From: Rhodococcus sp. ARC_M5
Lineage (GTDB): Bacteria > Actinomycetota > Actinomycetes > Mycobacteriales > Mycobacteriaceae
Reading direction: 5' to 3'
Assembly (NCBI RefSeq): GCF_022810405.1
Contig: NZ_JALGQE010000014.1
Coordinates: 39,305-103,304 of the forward strand
Length of the DNA stretch: 64,000 nucleotides
Part shown: one piece after another, positions 37,187-46,084 of the stretch
How the letters are laid out: the number at the start of each line of letters is the position of its first letter
Numbering within the stretch: position 1 is the first letter of the stretch
Program-made: the position numbers and the translations under genes
The notes under the pieces: model-generated
The model's database searches: none
Told to the model about the DNA's origin: nothing
The model's input: only the letters and a program-made list of their open reading frames with translations

Positions 37187-38026
37187 CTACTTGATTCCGC
37201 TGCGCGCGAATCCGGCGATGAAGTATTTCTGGAAGAACAGAAACAGCAACGCCATCGGCACGACGTTGATCAGCGCGAACGCCATCGTGGCACCGTAGTC
37301 GCTGTTCGCCTGGCCCTGCAGGTACAGCAGCCCGATGGGCAACGTGAACAGTTCGTTCTCTCGCAGGGCGATCAACGGCCACGCGAAATCGTTCCACGAT
37401 TGCAGCAGGCTCATGAAGGCGAGGACGGCGATCAGCGGTCCCGACAGCGGCAGCACGACGCGTCGGAAGATCTGCCATTGACCGGCACCGTCCAGACGCG
37501 CCGCCTCGAGCAGTTCACGCGGAATGCCGAGCATGAACTGGCGTGCGAGGAACAGCCCGAACGCCGATGCCGAACTCGGCAGGATCACCGCCCAGTACGT
37601 GCCGTACAGGCCGAGCCCGACGACGATGCGGAACAACGCCACCATGATCACCTGCACCGGCAGCACCAACGTCGCCAGCGCGATGAAGAACAACGGCGTC
37701 GAGAACCGGAACTTCAAGTGCGCGAACGCATATCCTGCGAGCAGACTCGTCACCACGGTGATGATCGTGACCACGACGGCGATGGCGATCGAATTTCCCA
37801 GCCACGTCGCGACCGGGAACGAGTCGAACACGCGGGTGACGTTCTCCCACGTCACCTGGCGTGGCCACAGCCGCAGCTCGCCGCCGCCCAGCAATTCCCC
37901 GCGAGTCGAGAACGCCACGGCCAGCATCCAATACAGGGGCGCGACGGTGATCAGGCCGATGACGGCGATGATCACGGTGCGCAGCACCAGTGCGCGACGA
38001 GCGGACGCGTTTCTCGGCCCGCTCAT
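37187..38026 (-). CDS. Carbohydrate ABC transporter permease (MalG-like)
   Basis: The 279-residue protein starts at ATG 38026, overlapping the previous permease by four bases. It has six membrane helices and the cytoplasmic EAA loop RELLEAARLDGAGQWQIFRRVVLPLSGP that docks to the ATPase. The N-terminal extracellular loop WENVTRVFDSF is typical of MalG-type sugar permeases. It is the last gene of a three-gene importer; no ATPase gene is present nearby, so a shared MsiK-type ATPase probably energises it. Confidence 0.94.
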   Translation of the reverse strand: MSGPRNASARRALVLRTVIIAVIGLITVAPLYWMLAVAFSTRGELLGGGELRLWPRQVTWENVTRVFDSFPVATWLGNSIAIAVVVTIITVVTSLLAGYAFAHLKFRFSTPLFFIALATLVLPVQVIMVALFRIVVGLGLYGTYWAVILPSSASAFGLFLARQFMLGIPRELLEAARLDGAGQWQIFRRVVLPLSGPLIAVLAFMSLLQSWNDFAWPLIALRENELFTLPIGLLYLQGQANSDYGATMAFALINVVPMALLFLFFQKYFIAGFARSGIK

Positions 38027-38928
38027 TCGACCAGATCCTTCGTTCGGCTCGCGCGCCACTGCGCGGCGGCGAACGTGAGGGCGAATAGGAACAGCACCAT
38101 CCCGATCGATGCTGCATAGCCCTGGTCTCGGGTGACGAAGCCCGTCTCGTAGGCGTACGTGACCAGCACCGACGTCGCCCCGCCCGGTCCACCGCCGGTG
38201 AGGACGAAGACGAGATCGAACACCTGGAACGAGTAGATGACGTTGAGCACCAGCAGGAAGAACGACGTCGGCCCCAGCAGCGGCACCGTCACGTTCCGAA
38301 AGCGTTGGAACGCGTTTGCGCCGTCCAACCGGGCTGCCTCGTACAGGTCCGGACCGAGACCTTGAAGGCCGGCCAGGTAGATCAGCATGTTCAGCCCGGT
38401 GCGCCACCACACGGTGGCGATGACGATCGATGCGAAAGCCGGACCGGGAGAGGACTGCCAGTCGATGGCAGGTAGCCCGAGGAACCCGATCAGATTGTTG
38501 AGCACGCCCGAGTTCTGGTCGAACACCAGAATGCCGATGAGGCCGGTCGCGACGCCCGAGACCGCCATCGGCAGGATCACGAGCGATCGCCACAGCGGCC
38601 GGGCGGGTAACGCGGAATTGAGCAGTACCGCGGCGATGAGACCGAACAGCATCGACAGCGGAGTGACCAACGCCGTGAACAGCAGCGTGTTGACCAGCGC
38701 CCGCCAGAACAGCGGATCCTCCACCAGGCGTGCGTAATTCGCCGCCCCGACGAACTCGCCTGCCCCGAATCCGTCGGTCTGCTGCAGGCTGACGACGAAC
38801 GCGGCGACGAGGGGAACGAGCACGAACACGGCCAACAGTGCATAGCTGGGGGCCAGAAATCCGGCGGCCGCGAATGCTTCTCTCCTGGCACCGGCGCGCT
38901 TGGTCTTCGCTCGTACTACAGCCGTCAT
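38023..38928 (-). CDS. Carbohydrate ABC transporter permease (MalF-like)
   Basis: The 301-residue protein starts at ATG 38928, overlapping the binding-protein stop (ATGA). It has six membrane helices and an EAA loop LYEAARLDGANAFQRFRNVTVPLLGP. SLQQTDGFGAGEFVGAANYARLVED is the usual periplasmic opening of MalF/UgpA-type permeases. Longer merged frames that continue upstream are out of register with the binding protein and were not used. It pairs with the MalG-like permease downstream. Confidence 0.94.
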   Translation of the reverse strand: MTAVVRAKTKRAGARREAFAAAGFLAPSYALLAVFVLVPLVAAFVVSLQQTDGFGAGEFVGAANYARLVEDPLFWRALVNTLLFTALVTPLSMLFGLIAAVLLNSALPARPLWRSLVILPMAVSGVATGLIGILVFDQNSGVLNNLIGFLGLPAIDWQSSPGPAFASIVIATVWWRTGLNMLIYLAGLQGLGPDLYEAARLDGANAFQRFRNVTVPLLGPTSFFLLVLNVIYSFQVFDLVFVLTGGGPGGATSVLVTYAYETGFVTRDQGYAASIGMVLFLFALTFAAAQWRASRTKDLVE

Positions 38929-40220
38929 GCGCCGGTGACCCCGGCGATGCCGCTCTGCAACGCGGAGACGGTGGCGGCGGAATCCTGGGAACCCGCGAAG
39001 GCGAGATCGAGCTGCTCCTTCAGAACCGGAATGATCGCCGACATCGACGGCGATGCCACCTGGGCCGCATCCTGAGGCTGCACGGTGGTGGCTTGCGCCG
39101 CGAAGATCGGGGCCAGCTCCGAGCGGATGTCGAACTCGAGGTCGGAGTTGAGCAGGTCGGTGCGCGTCGGCAGCAGCGACGCGGCCCTGCAGAAGTTGCG
39201 CATCTGCTCCTGCTGGGTGACGAACTCGAGGAACGACGCCGCCAGCTCCGGCTGTGAGGTCTGCGACGTCGCGACGAGTGCATTGCCGCCGAAGTCGCCG
39301 CCGCCCCGGCGATCTCGCGGCGCGTAGGTGGCCGTCCAATCGAAACTGGCCGTGGCTTCGGCGTCGGGCAATTGGAACGCACCCGACCACACCATGGCGA
39401 CCGATTGCGAGAACCAGGCCTCGCTGGCGTAGCTCGACGACGCGATGGTGTTGTTTGCCGGCACGTAGCCCTTCGAGAAAAAGGACGACGAGAATTCGAC
39501 GGCCCGGCGCGCCTCGTCGGAGTCGATCAGGGGAGTCTTCTGGTCCTCGGCCAGGAAGGATCCGCCCGCTTGGAACAGCAGGCTGAGCCAGCGGGTGACG
39601 CCGTTGCCCTGCCAGTTGTAGGCCCACGGGTACTTGTCGGCCGGCAGCGAGGAACGTAGTCGATCGCCGATCGACGCCAACTCGTCCCACGTCCAGGCGT
39701 CGTCGAGAGTTGTCGGGACCGAGTCGATACCGGCCTGCGACAACAGGTTTCGATTCACCAGAATCGCCGAGGTGTCGGTGTGGTGGGGCAGGCCGTAGGG
39801 GATTCCGCCGTTCTGCACGGCAGCCCACGCTGTCGGCGTGAACTGATCCCGCGTGTCCGACGCCAACAGCGGCGACAGATCCAGCAGTTGGCCGCGGCCG
39901 GCGTACGCGCCGAACGTGTAGTACGGAACGCGGAAGATGTCGGGCGGATTGCCCGCCTGGAGCTGGGCGTCGATGTTGGTGAACATCTGCTCGTACGGCA
40001 CTGCGTTGAGAGTGATCGTCGACCCGGGATTGGCCGCCTCGAACGCGCTGATCGAGTCCCGGAAGCCGGCCAGCTCGGCATCGGTACCCCACGTGGTGAA
40101 CGTCAGCGTGCCCTCGGTCTGTTGCGACGGGCTGGACTTCACGAAGCCGCATCCCGCCAACAGCAACGGCACTGCGGCAGCACCGGATCCGATCAGAAAC
40201 GAGCGACGATCGAGTGCCAT
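38925..40220 (-). CDS. Sugar-binding lipoprotein of ABC importer
   Basis: The 431-residue protein starts at ATG 40220 with a cggag site. The N terminus MALDRRSFLIGSGAAAVPLL combines a twin-arginine-like motif and a lipobox LLAGC (C about 24), so it may be Tat-exported and lipid anchored. The mature chain is a type 1 solute-binding fold: LTFTTWGTDAELAGFRDSIS, FEAANPGSTITLNAVPYEQM, and YGLPHHTDTSAILVN. It delivers a mono- or oligosaccharide to the two permeases encoded downstream with four-base overlaps. The substrate is not predictable. Confidence 0.94.
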   Translation of the reverse strand: MALDRRSFLIGSGAAAVPLLLAGCGFVKSSPSQQTEGTLTFTTWGTDAELAGFRDSISAFEAANPGSTITLNAVPYEQMFTNIDAQLQAGNPPDIFRVPYYTFGAYAGRGQLLDLSPLLASDTRDQFTPTAWAAVQNGGIPYGLPHHTDTSAILVNRNLLSQAGIDSVPTTLDDAWTWDELASIGDRLRSSLPADKYPWAYNWQGNGVTRWLSLLFQAGGSFLAEDQKTPLIDSDEARRAVEFSSSFFSKGYVPANNTIASSSYASEAWFSQSVAMVWSGAFQLPDAEATASFDWTATYAPRDRRGGGDFGGNALVATSQTSQPELAASFLEFVTQQEQMRNFCRAASLLPTRTDLLNSDLEFDIRSELAPIFAAQATTVQPQDAAQVASPSMSAIIPVLKEQLDLAFAGSQDSAATVSALQSGIAGVTGA

Positions 40221-40306
40221 TGAAGATCTCCGTTCACCGGCTGCAGCTGTACAGACCGACTGGTCCGCCGCAGAGTAGCCAGGGGAGCAGCGGTCCAAAC
40301 CACCGC

Positions 40307-41323
40307 TCAGCGCCGGATGTGACCGGCTTCGTCGTACTCGACTCGCTGCGTCCCGTCGCCCAGGTCGTCGAGCAGAATCGTCGCCGCCACGGTCCGTCCG
40401 GGAGGCAGGAGGCGGACCGTCACCGCGCCGGCTTCGGCGGCGTCGAGCGCACTCGATGCAGCGGCCACGATGCGGTCTCGTGCGTCGTCGTCGAGTGCGT
40501 CCGGGGTGCGGTCGTCGAGCATCGTCACGTCCACTCCGCGCGCCCGAGCCGATCGCGCGGCGAGAATGAGGTCGGGCTTCACGAGACCGCGGGCGCGCAG
40601 GGTGTCGCGAAGTTCGGCTTCGAGCAGCCGGCACGCGAGGATTTCCTCGTCGGTGGGATCGGGACCGTCGGCGATGCGCTGCAGCAACGGACGGGCCAAC
40701 GCGTCGAGACTGGCCAGGCGGGCGTCGCGTTCCTCGAGGACGGCCGCGGCCGCAGCCTGGGACGCGATACGCACCGTCGACTGCTTGCGCAGTTCGAAGA
40801 TGGCCGCGGCCAACGGACGGATGGTGAAGGCGAAGAACGTCGCCATCAACAGCGGCGCGATGTTGATGGCGCTGAACGACAGCCCGTACAGAAATCCCTG
40901 ACCCGTCACCACCGCCCACCCGATAGCCACCGACATGGTCAGTGCCAGCCCGAGCCACGCGGCCAGGGTGCGACCGCGAACACACATGAAGGTGTAGATC
41001 ACCAATGGCATGCCCAAGGGCCACGTCTGCAGGCTCCCGGCAAGTGGTACCGGCAGCACCGCGAAGACCAGCGCGGCTGCGACGGGGCCCGATGCGGTCA
41101 TCAGTGCGGTCGCCCGCACGCTCGGTGGGTCACCCGGCGCTCTGAGCAAGAGGATGACCGCGGCCGAGAGCACGAGCACCGCTGCGTATTCGGGCCACAC
41201 GGCGGACACCCCGGTCAGGGTCGTGGATGCGCACACCAGGCACGCGAGGACGAAGAATCCGGCGACCGCATAGGCTGCCGTCGACTTCATCGACAGCAGA
41301 TCGCGAACGTCCACGCCGTTCAT
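40307..41323 (-). CDS. Kinase-like membrane protein without intact catalytic boxes
   Basis: The 338-residue protein has six predicted membrane helices (about 13-175). A cytoplasmic helix with VLEERDARLASLDALARPLLQRIADG follows, then a C-terminal unit resembling a degenerate HATPase fold (LRDTLRARGLVKPDLILAARSARARGVDVTML). I see no histidine-bearing H-box and no clear N or G boxes. Its start overlaps the stop of the upstream kinase gene (ATGA), so it is co-expressed with it. It may be a heterodimer partner or sensor subunit of that kinase. Confidence 0.7.
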   Translation of the reverse strand: MNGVDVRDLLSMKSTAAYAVAGFFVLACLVCASTTLTGVSAVWPEYAAVLVLSAAVILLLRAPGDPPSVRATALMTASGPVAAALVFAVLPVPLAGSLQTWPLGMPLVIYTFMCVRGRTLAAWLGLALTMSVAIGWAVVTGQGFLYGLSFSAINIAPLLMATFFAFTIRPLAAAIFELRKQSTVRIASQAAAAAVLEERDARLASLDALARPLLQRIADGPDPTDEEILACRLLEAELRDTLRARGLVKPDLILAARSARARGVDVTMLDDRTPDALDDDARDRIVAAASSALDAAEAGAVTVRLLPPGRTVAATILLDDLGDGTQRVEYDEAGHIRR

Positions 41324-42504
41324 CGCTTCCAGCCCAATCGCACGGTGGTGCCTGCGGCGGAGGAGTGGATGTCGGCCGATCCGCCGTCGAGCTGACGCAT
41401 CCTGCCTTCGATACTGACGGCGACACCGAGTCGGTGCGGGGGCACCGAGCGTCGATCGAAGCCGATGCCGTCGTCTTGCACGGTGATGTGCATCGACGAC
41501 GGGGTCAGCTCCACGGCAACCGAACGGTGCGATGCCTGCGCGTGGATTCGACTGTTGCGCAGTGCTTCGGCCAATGCGGCTGCGATGGCTCGTACTGCAT
41601 CGGCTGGATACTGCTCCGTCCGCACGAGCACGTGCTCGTCCACGGTGAATTCGATCGACTCGTCGACTGTCGTTGCGGCAGAACGCAGCTGAGCCAGAGC
41701 CTCGTCGGCCGAGAACGTCTCGGCGGCGGTGCCGGTGGTCAGGTCATCGAGATGCATCAGAGCCGAGCGGGCCTGACGCGCCAGGCTTGGCGTGCGGCCA
41801 TGTCGAGTCACGGCGAGCAGGGACGACATGACCTCGTCGTGGATCAGCGCGTCGAACCGCTCGCGCTCGACCTCGCGGGCGGTGGCCGCGGCTGCCCGGG
41901 CGGCGTCGTTCTGAGCCGACGAGATGGTGGCATCGAGAATGCGCCCGGTGCGTACCGCGGCGAGGGTTGCGGCCACGAACACCGTGCAGAACATCATCGC
42001 GAAGAGGATGTCCGCGACCGCATTGCTGCGGGGGAACGGTTCTCGCACAGCTTGATTGGTGAGCTGCACGACGACGACGCTGACGGTCATCTGGACGAAT
42101 GCCGGGACCGGGGGCCACACCGTGGCGGCCGCGAGTGCTGCCAGGCCGGGAAATGCCGCGAGAAACGTTCCCCCCTGGTCGAACGTCGTACCGTCCCAGG
42201 CAATCCACCACAGCACGGCCCATACCGGGAACGCCAGCGCGGCGATGGAACCGGCAATGCGGATGACTCCGATGCTGGGGTGGAAGGTGGAAGCCGCGAA
42301 CACGAAGCCGGTGCCGAACACGACGACCACTGCTGTCGGAGTCCACCATCCGGGAATTACGCTACCGGTGCGTGCGATATCGGGGATCAACAGCAACAGG
42401 TACGCCCCATAGCCGACACCGACGAAACGACCGATGATTCTGATCAGCCGGTCGGTCGAGCGATGTGCGGCGTCGGTACCGATGACCTGCTGGTCGATGT
42501 TCAT
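41320..42504 (-). CDS. Membrane sensor histidine kinase-like protein
   Basis: The 394-residue protein has about six membrane helices (30-185). The dimerisation segment is ERERFDALIHDEVMSSLLAV with H222 as the likely phospho-site (HDE-type, as in HisKA_3). The ATPase domain shows the N-box in AAALAEALRNSRIHA and the G1-box DDGIGFD, ending GTTVRLGWKR. It is the first gene of a pair with the kinase-like protein. No response regulator gene is present within the neighbouring 10 kb, so the partner is elsewhere. Confidence 0.85.
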   Translation of the reverse strand: MNIDQQVIGTDAAHRSTDRLIRIIGRFVGVGYGAYLLLLIPDIARTGSVIPGWWTPTAVVVVFGTGFVFAASTFHPSIGVIRIAGSIAALAFPVWAVLWWIAWDGTTFDQGGTFLAAFPGLAALAAATVWPPVPAFVQMTVSVVVVQLTNQAVREPFPRSNAVADILFAMMFCTVFVAATLAAVRTGRILDATISSAQNDAARAAAATAREVERERFDALIHDEVMSSLLAVTRHGRTPSLARQARSALMHLDDLTTGTAAETFSADEALAQLRSAATTVDESIEFTVDEHVLVRTEQYPADAVRAIAAALAEALRNSRIHAQASHRSVAVELTPSSMHITVQDDGIGFDRRSVPPHRLGVAVSIEGRMRQLDGGSADIHSSAAGTTVRLGWKR

Positions 42505-42536
42505 TCACCCCTCCGGAGGAGGAGTGTAAACCAAGG

Positions 42537-43241
42537 TCAGGCGTCTTCGCTGGTGGTCTGCTCCAACGATTCCCGCGCTGCCCTGGTGCGGGAGCGTCGA
42601 ACGAACACGGCGACGACGACGGCGGACATCACGACGACCACTCCGGCGGCAATGTACGGGGCTGCGGTGCCGGGCATGAGGCCCTCGAAGAACAGGACGG
42701 CACCGAAAACGAAGAACAGGATAGCTGCGCCGTACTGAATCATGCGCTCCGGCAGGTGCTTTCCGAGAACCGCACCGACCACGATGGCAAGCGCATCGGC
42801 CGCGACCATGCCGACCGTCGAGCCGATCCACACGCCCACCCAGTCGTTGTCGGCCGCGAGGGTGACGGTCGCCAGCATCGTCTTGTCACCGAGCTCGGCC
42901 AGGAAGAACGCCGACGCGATCGCGAGGAACGCGGACTTGGTGACCCGGGAGGCTTTCGCGCCCTCGTCGTCGGACAGGGAGTCGCCGCGCAGCGTCCAGA
43001 GCCCGAAGATGACGAATGCGATGCCGCCGACGATGGATATCGCCTCGGTGGGGATCGACACCCCGAGGAAGTGCCCGACCGCCACCGAGACCAGGTGCAC
43101 AACAGTGGTGGCCACGGTGATGCCGCCGATGACGACGTACCACTTGTAGCGCAGGGCGAACGTCATGGCCATGAGCTGGGACTTGTCACCCAGCTCGGCG
43201 ACGAAAATGACAGCGAAACTCAACAACAATGCGGACAGCAC
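42537..43241 (-). CDS. Gdt1/UPF0016 family manganese exporter
   Basis: The 234-residue membrane protein has six or seven helices and the duplicated signature E-x-G-D-K-S/T: VAELGDKSQLMAM (about 14-26) and LAELGDKTMLATV (about 113-125). These are the Mn2+/Ca2+ sites of the family. Bacterial members (MneA/Mnx-like) export manganese. A hydrophilic loop DSLSDDEGAKASRV lies between halves and a last helix ends in a basic-acidic tail. A yybP-ykoY manganese riboswitch in the 5' leader strongly supports this role. Confidence 0.93.
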   Translation of the reverse strand: MLSALLLSFAVIFVAELGDKSQLMAMTFALRYKWYVVIGGITVATTVVHLVSVAVGHFLGVSIPTEAISIVGGIAFVIFGLWTLRGDSLSDDEGAKASRVTKSAFLAIASAFFLAELGDKTMLATVTLAADNDWVGVWIGSTVGMVAADALAIVVGAVLGKHLPERMIQYGAAILFFVFGAVLFFEGLMPGTAAPYIAAGVVVVMSAVVVAVFVRRSRTRAARESLEQTTSEDA

Positions 43242-43264
43242 AGCGGACTCCTCGGTCGTCGAAC

Positions 43265-43370
43265 GGACCGAAGGTCTCGCCCACCGGAACTGGCCGGTTC
43301 AGGTGCCGGGTCGCTTTCGAGCAACCAGTATGTCGACACGTTGATTGGGGGCTACTCCCCTTCGCTGCAG
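43265..43370 (-). ncRNA. yybP-ykoY manganese riboswitch
   Basis: On the minus strand the leader reads AGGGGAGTAGC near its 5' end (about 43351-43364), AACGTGTCGACATACTGG in the middle, and GGGCGAGACCTTCGGTCC at its 3' end (about 43265-43283). These match the conserved core of the yybP-ykoY class (GGGGAGUAGC and GAGACCUU). It ends about 24 bases before the start of the Gdt1 exporter gene. Mn2+ binding should turn the gene on. Boundaries are approximate. Confidence 0.9.
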
Positions 43371-43449
43371 ACGACTGTAGGAGGTCGATCGTGAAATGTC
43401 CAATGCCGCAATAAGTTTGGGTTCCCGAAACCTCGTGTACGGGGAGCGG

Positions 43450-43977
43450 TCACGACGCGAGGAGCATCGCCAAAACTGCGGTGTCGGGATCGCTGATGGG
43501 ATCGAGACCGACCCGGCTGACCATCGAGGTCACGGTGCCGTCGGACTCGGCCTCCACCCAGGCCGCCCGGTGGTCGAGCCCGAGGTGAGGAAGGCCGGGA
43601 AGCAGGACGCACCCGGACGCCGCGCCCGCACACTCCGGGAGCGTCGGCGTGGTCTCCGAGGGCGGATGCAGCATCAGTAACGCAGCAGGTTGATGCGCGG
43701 CGAACCGTCCGGGTGCCAGCGCGAAATCGCCGATCACCGGACCCTCGGCGACGACCAATCCGACCGTGCCCGGCTCCGGGTCGTCGGGCAATTCCTCCCG
43801 CACGCCGAACACCGTCGACGTGGCCAACAGGCCCGGCATCGAGGCCACCCGCACGGCGAGGGCCAGAAACTGAGCCCATTCCTTGGTGGTGTCCGGCCAG
43901 CGGCCCGAGATCACGAATCCGCGCAGCAGACCGGCGGCATGAAACGGTGAAACACCGATGAGATCTCGCTCGTCCAT
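43450..43977 (-). CDS. Conserved hypothetical protein
   Basis: The 175-residue protein starts at ATG 43977 with gggagga upstream; the longer frames are rejected. It has no signal peptide. It begins MDERDLIGVSPFHAAGLLRGF and contains AVRVASMPGLLATSTVFGVREELPD and LGLDHRAAWVEAESDGTV. The strand pattern suggests a small alpha/beta domain. No family was recognised. It is divergent from the siderophore-type binding protein gene. Confidence 0.6.
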   Translation of the reverse strand: MDERDLIGVSPFHAAGLLRGFVISGRWPDTTKEWAQFLALAVRVASMPGLLATSTVFGVREELPDDPEPGTVGLVVAEGPVIGDFALAPGRFAAHQPAALLMLHPPSETTPTLPECAGAASGCVLLPGLPHLGLDHRAAWVEAESDGTVTSMVSRVGLDPISDPDTAVLAMLLAS

Positions 43978-44056
43978 CTCGATCTTTCCTCCCAGACAGG
44001 TACAGGGCGCTAGCCGGGTACACGACGTTGGGTAAAGAAGAGAATGACCCGAAAGC

Positions 44057-44088
44057 GGCTGGCACACAAGATGGGGAGAGTGCCAGCC
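44057..44088 (+). other. Leader hairpin upstream of the binding lipoprotein
   Basis: ggctggcac and gtgccagcc form a perfect 9-bp stem around a 14-base loop, 48 bases before the start codon at 44136. It could be an attenuator or mRNA-stability element. No riboswitch consensus was recognised around it. Confidence 0.4.
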
Positions 44089-44135
44089 GAAACGTGGCCG
44101 CCCCGCTGCGCATTGCCACCGGATACGCTCCTTCG

Positions 44136-45083
44136 ATGAAATTCGGGAGAATCGGTGGGCGGCTCGGTGTTGCGGTCGCGTCATGCCTGGTCGCCATCGC
44201 GGTCACTGCGTGCAGAGCGGACGCGTCGAGCACCCAGGAGAACCCAGGTGACGTCCGCACCGTGCAGCACGCATTCGGTGAGTCGAGTATTCCGGTGGAT
44301 CCGCAGCGCGTTGCCGTGCTCGACGGGGACCGCACGATGGAAGCGGTCGTGGCTCTGGGAGTGCAGCCGGTCGCAGCAGTGAAGCCGCCGCTCACCGGTG
44401 ACTACGCGCCCGTCGTACGTGCCCTTCTCGCCGACGAACCGGTGGACATCGGATCGGCCGACTCCGACATCGACATCGAGGCCCTGACGGCGGCCGGACC
44501 GGACCTGATCGTGATGCGAACGGAGGGTGAGGACAGTCGCGCGTTGTTCGACCGCGTCGCCCCGATCGCACCGACCGTCGTCGTGGACTACGCGCCGGCG
44601 TCGTGGCAGAGCACCCTCGAGCAGGTGGCGGAATTCTTCGACTTGCAGGACACGGCCGAAAACCTGTTGGCCGACTATCGGCGCACGGTGAACGAGTCGC
44701 AGGCTCGGGCACCGCGCGAGGGCAGCACGTTGACCATCGCACGGGTGCGCGCCGACTCGCTTCGGTACATGACGCAGGACGGCTCGTTTCCTTACTCGGT
44801 GCTCGCCGATCTGGGCTACAGCGCCCCGCCGCAGCAGGACCGTGGGTCGGACGCGGTGCAGACCGTCGACGTCAGTCCCGAACTGATCGACGTGCTCGAC
44901 GCCGACGACATCGTGCTGCTGACCGACGCCGGGACGGAAGACGCCGTGGCGCAACTGCGGCAGAACCCGCTCTTCACCGGACTCGGTGCCCGGGTGACCG
45001 AACTGCCGTCCAAGGACTACCTGTTCGGCAACGTACTCACCGCGCAGGCGTTGGTGGAGACGGCGGCCGGACTCGGTGGCTGA
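44136..45083 (+). CDS. Iron-siderophore/cobalamin-type substrate-binding lipoprotein
   Basis: The 315-residue protein from ATG 44136 has a lipoprotein signal with lipobox VTAC (C about 26). The mature chain is a class III (BtuF/FecB-like) binding protein: RVAVLDGDRTMEAVVALGVQPVAAV, then the long connecting helix RALFDRVAPIAPTVVVDY and the second lobe. The usual substrates are ferric siderophores, heme or cobalamin. No permease or ATPase gene is adjacent. The next gene, encoding a sucrase/ferredoxin-like protein, overlaps it by eight bases, which points to iron release or reduction as a linked step. Confidence 0.85.
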   Translation: MKFGRIGGRLGVAVASCLVAIAVTACRADASSTQENPGDVRTVQHAFGESSIPVDPQRVAVLDGDRTMEAVVALGVQPVAAVKPPLTGDYAPVVRALLADEPVDIGSADSDIDIEALTAAGPDLIVMRTEGEDSRALFDRVAPIAPTVVVDYAPASWQSTLEQVAEFFDLQDTAENLLADYRRTVNESQARAPREGSTLTIARVRADSLRYMTQDGSFPYSVLADLGYSAPPQQDRGSDAVQTVDVSPELIDVLDADDIVLLTDAGTEDAVAQLRQNPLFTGLGARVTELPSKDYLFGNVLTAQALVETAAGLGG

Positions 45084-46005
45084 CATGCCTCCATCGCAAC
45101 GCTGGGGCGGCTGCGCCGCGGTGGCCCGAGAGAGCGACGAGTCTCTTCGCGGAACGGCGGCCAGGGCCGACGGGTGGGTGCTGATCGAACACCGAGGTCC
45201 GTGGGGCACAGAACCGTGGGGGCCCGACGGTCCGCTGGGTCGAATCGGCGTCGAACTTGCCCGTCGCTGTTCGGCGGCACGGGTACGTCCCCAACTCGTG
45301 CGCGACACTCGGCTGACGCGGAATTCGACCGATGTGCGGCGAATCTTCCTCGTGCATTCGGGCCGTTCGGGTCCGTGGGCTGAGCAGTACACGGTCGACG
45401 CGGTCGAGCAGATGCTCGAGCTGCCGCTGGAAGCCGCTTCGGGCGATACCCCACCCGGCCTGGGGATATCTGTCGATCAGCCGCTGTACCTGGTGTGTAC
45501 GCACGGGAAGAAAGATCCGTGCTGCGCGGTGTTGGGTCGTCCGGTGGCGACCGCTCTGAGTCGACCCGACGGACGGGTGTGGGAATCGACGCACCTCGGT
45601 GGGGACCGGTATGCGGCGGGAATGGTGGCGCTGCCGGAGGGCAGCTACTACGGCAACCTCACTCCGGCGAATGCTCGGGGCGTGGTGGACGGTCACGACC
45701 GTGGGCAGTTGTCTCTGCAGCACTACCGGGGTCGGTGCACCGACGACACGGCGGTCCAGATTGCCGAACACGCAGTACGCACCGAATACGGCCTCACCGG
45801 AATCCACGACGTGCGTCCGACGGCGGCCACCGCGTCGGACAGCGGGATGGACGTCGTCGTTGCAACGACGACGGGCTCGGTGCAGGTGCGCGTGACTCCG
45901 AACCCCGAGGCTCCGCGCAGAACGACGTGCCGCTCGGAGGCTCTCGCGACGCCCGACCACGGAATCACCTCGATCCGACCGATCTCGGCAACCGAGCGGG
46001 TATGA
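45076..46005 (+). CDS. Sucrase/ferredoxin-like thioredoxin-fold protein
   Basis: The 309-residue protein belongs to the Suc_Fer-like family (thioredoxin-like 2Fe-2S fold). Key segments are GWVLIEHRGPWG (about 33-44), VCTHGKKDPCCAVLGRP (cysteine-rich, about 138-154), WESTHLGGDRYAAGM and YYGNLTPANA. Cysteines in CTHGKKDPCC are the candidate cluster ligands. GTG 45076 overlaps the binding-protein gene; ATG 45085 is an alternative start. Its coupling to an iron-type binding protein suggests a ferric reductase or electron-transfer role, which is inference. Confidence 0.8.
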   Translation: MADMPPSQRWGGCAAVARESDESLRGTAARADGWVLIEHRGPWGTEPWGPDGPLGRIGVELARRCSAARVRPQLVRDTRLTRNSTDVRRIFLVHSGRSGPWAEQYTVDAVEQMLELPLEAASGDTPPGLGISVDQPLYLVCTHGKKDPCCAVLGRPVATALSRPDGRVWESTHLGGDRYAAGMVALPEGSYYGNLTPANARGVVDGHDRGQLSLQHYRGRCTDDTAVQIAEHAVRTEYGLTGIHDVRPTAATASDSGMDVVVATTTGSVQVRVTPNPEAPRRTTCRSEALATPDHGITSIRPISATERV

Positions 46006-46015
46006 CTTCGAAAAG

Positions 46016-46052
46016 CGACAGGGCCACCGCATCCGTTGCGGTGGCCCTGTCG
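46016..46052. terminator. Strong bidirectional terminator
   Basis: A perfect 16-bp stem (cgacagggccaccgca with its complement) around the loop tccgt separates the convergent sucrase/ferredoxin-like gene and sod gene. Confidence 0.85.
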
Positions 46053-46084
46053 GCGAGTGCTCGACTGTCGGCACTCCGGCGGAA

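Noticed and set aside
38925..41024. Extended frame upstream of the sugar-binding protein
   Set aside because: The N-terminal 268 residues are Arg-rich antisense-like sequence. The clear signal peptide and ribosome-binding site fix the start at 40220.
44041..44135. Cobalamin-type riboswitch before the siderophore-type binding protein
   Set aside because: A hairpin exists, but the B12-box consensus (CCGGTG...GCCACTG) is missing; only a generic leader hairpin is listed.
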